Source of the DNA: Sphingobacterium alimentarium
Lineage (GTDB): Bacteria; Bacteroidota; Bacteroidia; Sphingobacteriales; Sphingobacteriaceae
Assembly: GCF_004342685.1 (NCBI RefSeq)
Contig: NZ_SMBZ01000040.1
Coordinates: 1-35,592, forward strand
Length of the DNA: 35,592 nucleotides
Direction of reading: 5' to 3'
In this document: in pieces, positions 32,402 through 35,592 of the stretch
Position numbering within the stretch: the stretch's first letter is position 1
How the letters are laid out: every line of letters starts with the position of its first letter
Position numbers and translations under genes: made by a program
Notes under the pieces: model-generated
Databases searched by the model: none
Told to the model about the DNA's origin: nothing
The model's input: only the letters and a program-made list of their open reading frames with translations

Positions 32402-33453
32402 TGGATAAAAGAACTTTTTTAAAATCATTAGGATTAAGCATTGGAGCATTGGCAATAGCGGACAATTCCGTAAGTGCACACAGCGAAATAGCAGGCTCTG
32501 TACAATCCTTGTTAAAAGCAAGGGTACTCAAACCCGGAAATACGATAGGAATTATCACCCCTGCAGGCGCACTGTCTGAGGAGGAGTCGATTACGATGAC
32601 GAAGGAAGTCTTAGCGCATTTTGGCTTTCGTGTGAAAGAGGGAAAATATATCCGTGCGCGCTATGGAAATTTGGCTGGCACGGACCAAGAGCGTCTTCAT
32701 GATCTCCACAGTATGTTTGCGGACAAGGAGGTACATGGGATTTTATGTGTTCGCGGCGGCAACGGAGCCTCTAGACTTCTTCCGCAAATCGATTACGAGC
32801 TGATCCGACGAAATCCTAAAGTCCTATTAGGTTACAGTGATATCACAGCATTGATATTGGCATTTTATGCCAAGGTAGGGTTAGTTTCCTTTCATGGTGT
32901 CGTGGGAAGCAGTACGTGGAGCGATTATGTAGCCAGATTGTTCAAAGAACAATTCATAGAAAATAAACTCGCTGTATACGAAAATCCGAAAAAATCAGAT
33001 AGTCAGATTATTCAATATAAAGATAGAATTCAGACGATAACACCAGGGATAGCAGAAGGGACCATTATCGGTGGCAATCTCACCTTAGTGTCCGGCTTGT
33101 GCGGTACACCCTATTTACCATCGTTTCAAGATGCAATTTTATTCTTAGAAGAGATCGATGAGAAGTCAGATCGATTGGACCGTATGTTTTGTCAATTGAG
33201 GAATGCAGGTATATTATCTCAAATAAAGGGTTTTATTTTCGGTAAATGTACCAATTGCGGTCCTTCGGGAGGGTATGGCTCATTGACTTTGGAACAAATG
33301 TTGAATGATTATATCAAACCTTTGGGAATTCCGGCATTTAGCGGTGCTATGATAGGTCATATTTCGGATCAATTTCTGATGCCAGTCGGTGTGCGCGCGC
33401 GCATGAATGCTTCCACGGGTGTGATTGAATACCTTGAAAAATCATTGCTATGA
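32401..33453 (+). CDS. Exported S66-family LD-carboxypeptidase
   Basis: A 350-residue serine peptidase of the LdcA/MccF type. The catalytic triad is visible as Ser146 (LLGYSDITAL), a Glu at 250-251 (LFLEEIDEKSDRLDRM) and His320 (IGHISDQF). NNVRGGNGASRLL-type loop (VRGGNGASR near 117) is the oxyanion region. It removes the terminal D-Ala from tetrapeptides in peptidoglycan recycling. The N-terminus (MDKRTFLKSLGLSIGALAIADN) looks like a Tat signal with KR in place of RR, so it may act in the periplasm, unlike cytoplasmic E. coli LdcA. It starts within the pyrC stop (TAATG) and overlaps the M14 gene by 4 bp. Confidence 0.9.
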   Translation: MDKRTFLKSLGLSIGALAIADNSVSAHSEIAGSVQSLLKARVLKPGNTIGIITPAGALSEEESITMTKEVLAHFGFRVKEGKYIRARYGNLAGTDQERLHDLHSMFADKEVHGILCVRGGNGASRLLPQIDYELIRRNPKVLLGYSDITALILAFYAKVGLVSFHGVVGSSTWSDYVARLFKEQFIENKLAVYENPKKSDSQIIQYKDRIQTITPGIAEGTIIGGNLTLVSGLCGTPYLPSFQDAILFLEEIDEKSDRLDRMFCQLRNAGILSQIKGFIFGKCTNCGPSGGYGSLTLEQMLNDYIKPLGIPAFSGAMIGHISDQFLMPVGVRARMNASTGVIEYLEKSLL

Positions 33454-34958
33454 AAAAAATAATATTCCTTTATTTCATTATGACACTATTCTTTTCATGC
33501 AGCCGCATGAATAAAGCAGAAGGAATAAATTCTAGTTTTATGGAAATAAATACAACGACATTTAATAATATATATTCTAAATACAAGGAATCCGCTTTAA
33601 AGCATAGACGCTTTAAGCATAAAGATATTGATTCATTACTGCGTACACATAGCGAAAAAGGAAAATTAAACATCTCTCAAATAGGTAAATCTTTTGAAGG
33701 GAGAGCCATATATGAGGTGCAGTATGGGGAAGGAGAGAAGAAAGTAATGCTTTGGTCCCAGATGCATGGGGACGAGCCTACCGCCACCATGGCATTATTT
33801 GATTTGTTTAATTTTCTAAATGGTGCGAATGATGATTATGAGGAGATTAGACAGTTGCTCCGTAGTAAGTTAAATATTCATTTTATCCCGATGCTAAATC
33901 CCGATGGAGCAGAACGCTATACCCGTCGGACAGCGCAAGGGATAGATATGAACCGCGATGCGCGGGCTGGTCATACGGTAGAAGGAGCTTTGTTGCGTGC
34001 TCGGGCAGCTGAAATCGCGCCACAGTATGGTTTCAATCTGCATGACCAAAATATTTATTACAATGTGCCTGACACCAAAAATCCAGTATCGATTTCTCTA
34101 TTAGCTCCCGCTTATAATGAGTCAAGAGCGATCAATTCAGTACGCGAAAATGCGATGAAGATTGCGGCAGGAATGAACGAGATACTGCAAGAATATATTC
34201 CAAATGCTGTGGCAAAGTATGATGATACGTACACGCCTCGCGGTTTTGGTGACAATTTTCAGTCTTGGGATGCCAGCACGGTATTGATTGAATCTGGGGG
34301 TTTGAAAGGCGATCCAGAAAAGCAGGAAATCCGTAAACTTAATTTCATTATCATTTTGAATGCTTTAGTGCAAATCGCCGAAGGAAGTTATACTCGATTC
34401 GATAAGCAGGCGTACGAGGCTATTCCATTCAACGCTTCTCAGCTGCATGATATTGTGATTCGCAACATTAAGGTGGGTAGAGATTCACTAGCTTTCCTTA
34501 CGGATCTGGCAATACGTAGAGTAGAATCCACGGTGGGTAGAGACTTTTTTGTGCGCGGTAAAATTGAAGATATGGGTGACTTGAAAGAATCTTTCGGTTA
34601 TGAAGAAATAGCGGAAGATGGTTTGCAGTTTATTCCAGCAAAAGTAGCTACAGTTATGGTAGATAGCGTGGCGCAGCTTTCTCCTACCCAGGCTTTTGAT
34701 TTGCTTAAGCAAGGCTTTATGGCGGTAAAGGTGAAGCAGGTAGGAGCCTCTCCAGAGGCATCGCTGCATACATTGCCTTTGCATTTTTTCTCACAGTCCA
34801 GATTTTACTTGCCTATCACAGCAGACTTTGGCGGAACAGCTAATTTTTATATTGGAAATGCCAATGGTGATTTAAAATATGCCATCATGAATGGATACCT
34901 TATTGATCTGACGAAAGGATTGGATAATAAAGTGATACTAAAAAACAGAGTGCATTAA
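33450..34958 (+). CDS. M14-family zinc carboxypeptidase lipoprotein
   Basis: A 502-residue lipoprotein (lipobox FFSC, Cys17) with an N-terminal M14 metallopeptidase domain. Zinc ligands are His106 and Glu109 (QMHGDEPTATM) and His198 (FNLHDQN), and the catalytic Glu281 is in VLIESGG. HFIPMLNPDGAERYTRRTAQGIDMNRD near 148-174 holds the substrate Arg/Asn positions. About 200 extra C-terminal residues after 300 are not assigned. The gene overlaps the S66 gene by 4 bp (ATGA), so a role in cleaving peptidoglycan peptides or other cell-surface peptides is inferred. Stop codon TAA (34956-34958) lies in the loop of the terminator. Confidence 0.9.
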   Translation: MKKIIFLYFIMTLFFSCSRMNKAEGINSSFMEINTTTFNNIYSKYKESALKHRRFKHKDIDSLLRTHSEKGKLNISQIGKSFEGRAIYEVQYGEGEKKVMLWSQMHGDEPTATMALFDLFNFLNGANDDYEEIRQLLRSKLNIHFIPMLNPDGAERYTRRTAQGIDMNRDARAGHTVEGALLRARAAEIAPQYGFNLHDQNIYYNVPDTKNPVSISLLAPAYNESRAINSVRENAMKIAAGMNEILQEYIPNAVAKYDDTYTPRGFGDNFQSWDASTVLIESGGLKGDPEKQEIRKLNFIIILNALVQIAEGSYTRFDKQAYEAIPFNASQLHDIVIRNIKVGRDSLAFLTDLAIRRVESTVGRDFFVRGKIEDMGDLKESFGYEEIAEDGLQFIPAKVATVMVDSVAQLSPTQAFDLLKQGFMAVKVKQVGASPEASLHTLPLHFFSQSRFYLPITADFGGTANFYIGNANGDLKYAIMNGYLIDLTKGLDNKVILKNRVH

Positions 34959-34972
34959 GCACTCTGTTTTTT
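34941..34972. terminator. Rho-independent terminator with the M14 stop codon in its loop
   Basis: A 13-bp stem (AAAAACAGAGTGC at 34941-34953 with its complement at 34959-34971) has a 5-base loop containing the TAA stop. T-runs follow on both strands, so it can also serve the minus strand. Confidence 0.88.
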
Positions 34973-34975
34973 AGA

Positions 34976-35349
34976 TTATATAGTGGTTACCGAGAATATA
35001 ACTCTATAGCCATGGGGGTCAAGAATCATTAATCCGTTCTCCGCCCAGTATATGTTTTTAGGTTGCAGTAATTCAATGTTATTTTGCTATAGGAAAAGTC
35101 TTTTTAGTTCTAATTCTTCGTTGGAGGGTAAATAAAATACTAACGCATCATCTTCATCAAAGTTGGACTGTGGCATCTCCGAAGAAACCGTAAATTCCAA
35201 ATGCCAATTCTCATTTTCCAATCCTAGAAAAACTCCATCGTAACCACGATGGTTTTCAAATCCTCCTAATTTTTGTAATCCCCCTATCTATTTGTAGAAT
35301 GTTGTTATTTCAGCAAGATTACGAGTATTCTAGCATATCTGAATTTCAT
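34976..35349 (-). pseudogene. VOC (glyoxalase-fold) family gene, decayed
   Basis: Read on the minus strand from ATG 35349, MKFRYAR runs in one frame. After a single-base frame change near 35328 the family sequence continues: NTRNLAEITTFYK, then GGLQKLGGFENHRGYDGVFLGLE, then NWHLEFT near 55 and DEDDALVFYLPSNEE. It ends with PKNIYWAENGLMILDPHGYRVIF and stop TAA 34976-34978. Two in-frame TAG stops interrupt it at 35288-35290 and 35087-35089. Corrected length is about 124 residues, as in small VOC proteins of the YycE type. The function of the original is unknown. The stop codons argue for true decay, and it lies next to an IS element. Confidence 0.85.
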
Positions 35350-35403
35350 GGTTATTATTTTGTCAGCCTTTAAAAATAGTGTATTATACTGAAATTCAGA
35401 TAT
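35335..35403. repeat. 14-bp inverted repeat flanking 41 bp
   Basis: ATATCTGAATTTCA at 35335-35348 and its exact complement at 35390-35403 flank a 41-bp AT-rich stretch. The left arm covers the first codons of the decayed VOC gene. It lies between that pseudogene and the transposase. It may be linked to the insertion that brought the IS, or be a hairpin, but I cannot decide. Confidence 0.5.
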
Positions 35404-35477
35404 TTAATTATATATTCTATTGTTTTTATTTACCAGATTCCGTATATTTAGTGTAGAAACCTTGCAAACTCAACCCT

Positions 35478-35592
35478 ATGCTAGCGAAGAAAAAGATCAC
35501 AAATCAATCCAGTTTCTTCTTCACTTTAGAAGATACCTTGAGTCACAAACACCCTCTTTATATTTTGGCTAACCGCGTTGATTGGCAGTTGT
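35478..35592 (+). CDS. IS5-type transposase, N-terminus (partial)
   Basis: The frame opens at ATG 35478 and runs off the right edge after 38 residues. The sequence FFFTLEDTLSHKHPLYILANRVDWQL matches the start of IS5-group transposases, in which LxHPLYxLAxxIDW is the N-terminal signature. The catalytic DDE domain lies outside the window, so activity cannot be judged. The left end of the element should lie between about 35350 and 35470; I could not identify its terminal inverted repeat. Most of 35350-35477 is AT-rich with nothing else recognised. Confidence 0.72.
   Translation, partial: MLAKKKITNQSSFFFTLEDTLSHKHPLYILANRVDWQL

Noticed and set aside
1..35592. A CRISPR array, phage module or secondary-metabolite cluster
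   Set aside because: No regularly spaced direct repeats, phage structural genes or synthase modules were seen on either strand.

Overview
The window looks like chromosomal DNA from a Bacteroidota member, most likely the family Sphingobacteriaceae (a Sphingobacterium-like organism). The reasons are the order CBS protein-nadK-DUF6089-uppS-bamA-ompH-ompH, a ubiE-porT pair (PorT belongs to the type IX secretion system), an adjacent glsA-glsB-like aminolipid pair, promoters of the TTTG-N19-TAnnTTTG type, weak Shine-Dalgarno signals, and many SusC/D-free Tat-exported sugar oxidoreductases. These are family-level recognitions made by eye; no database search was run.

Layout. (1) 1-7267, minus strand: an envelope-biogenesis operon (CBS/ACT-like protein, NAD kinase, a frameshifted DUF6089 protein, UppS, BamA, two Skp/OmpH chaperones) ending in a terminator at 61-92. 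(2) 7449-9231, plus strand: a GlsA/GlsB-like pair for N-acyl-amino-acid lipids. (3) 9430-11016, minus: replicative helicase DnaB, followed upstream by a 350-bp non-coding region with a cluster of DnaA boxes, a candidate oriC. (4) 11428-14704, plus: ubiE-porT-SDR-yqeY-elaA operon. (5) 14743-16656, minus: an ABC-F ATPase convergent with elaA, sharing one 46-bp palindromic terminator. (6) 16757-21505, plus: pyrD, an OmpA-like lipoprotein, two unrecognised lipoproteins and an AEC transporter, each mostly with its own terminator. (7) 21603-30939, plus: eight closely spaced genes that look like a periplasmic sugar or glycoside oxidation system (SUMF1-fold protein, two Tat-exported Gfo/Idh oxidoreductases, ApbE, a Tat-exported xylose-isomerase-like protein, an MFS permease, a GMC flavoprotein with a cysteine motif for an Fe-S cluster, and its Tat-bearing small subunit). 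(8) 31067-34958, plus: pyrC, an exported S66 LD-carboxypeptidase and an M14 lipoprotein peptidase, translationally coupled. (9) 34976-35592: a decayed VOC (glyoxalase-fold) gene and the start of an IS transposase that runs off the end.

The most interesting unit is region 7. The GMC protein has no export signal and probably travels with the Tat-signal-bearing small subunit. Together with periplasmic Gfo/Idh and isomerase-fold proteins this suggests C3 oxidation of a glycoside outside the cytoplasm, followed by cleavage or isomerisation and uptake of the product by the MFS permease. The substrate is not visible in the sequence, and no cytochrome electron acceptor is encoded nearby.
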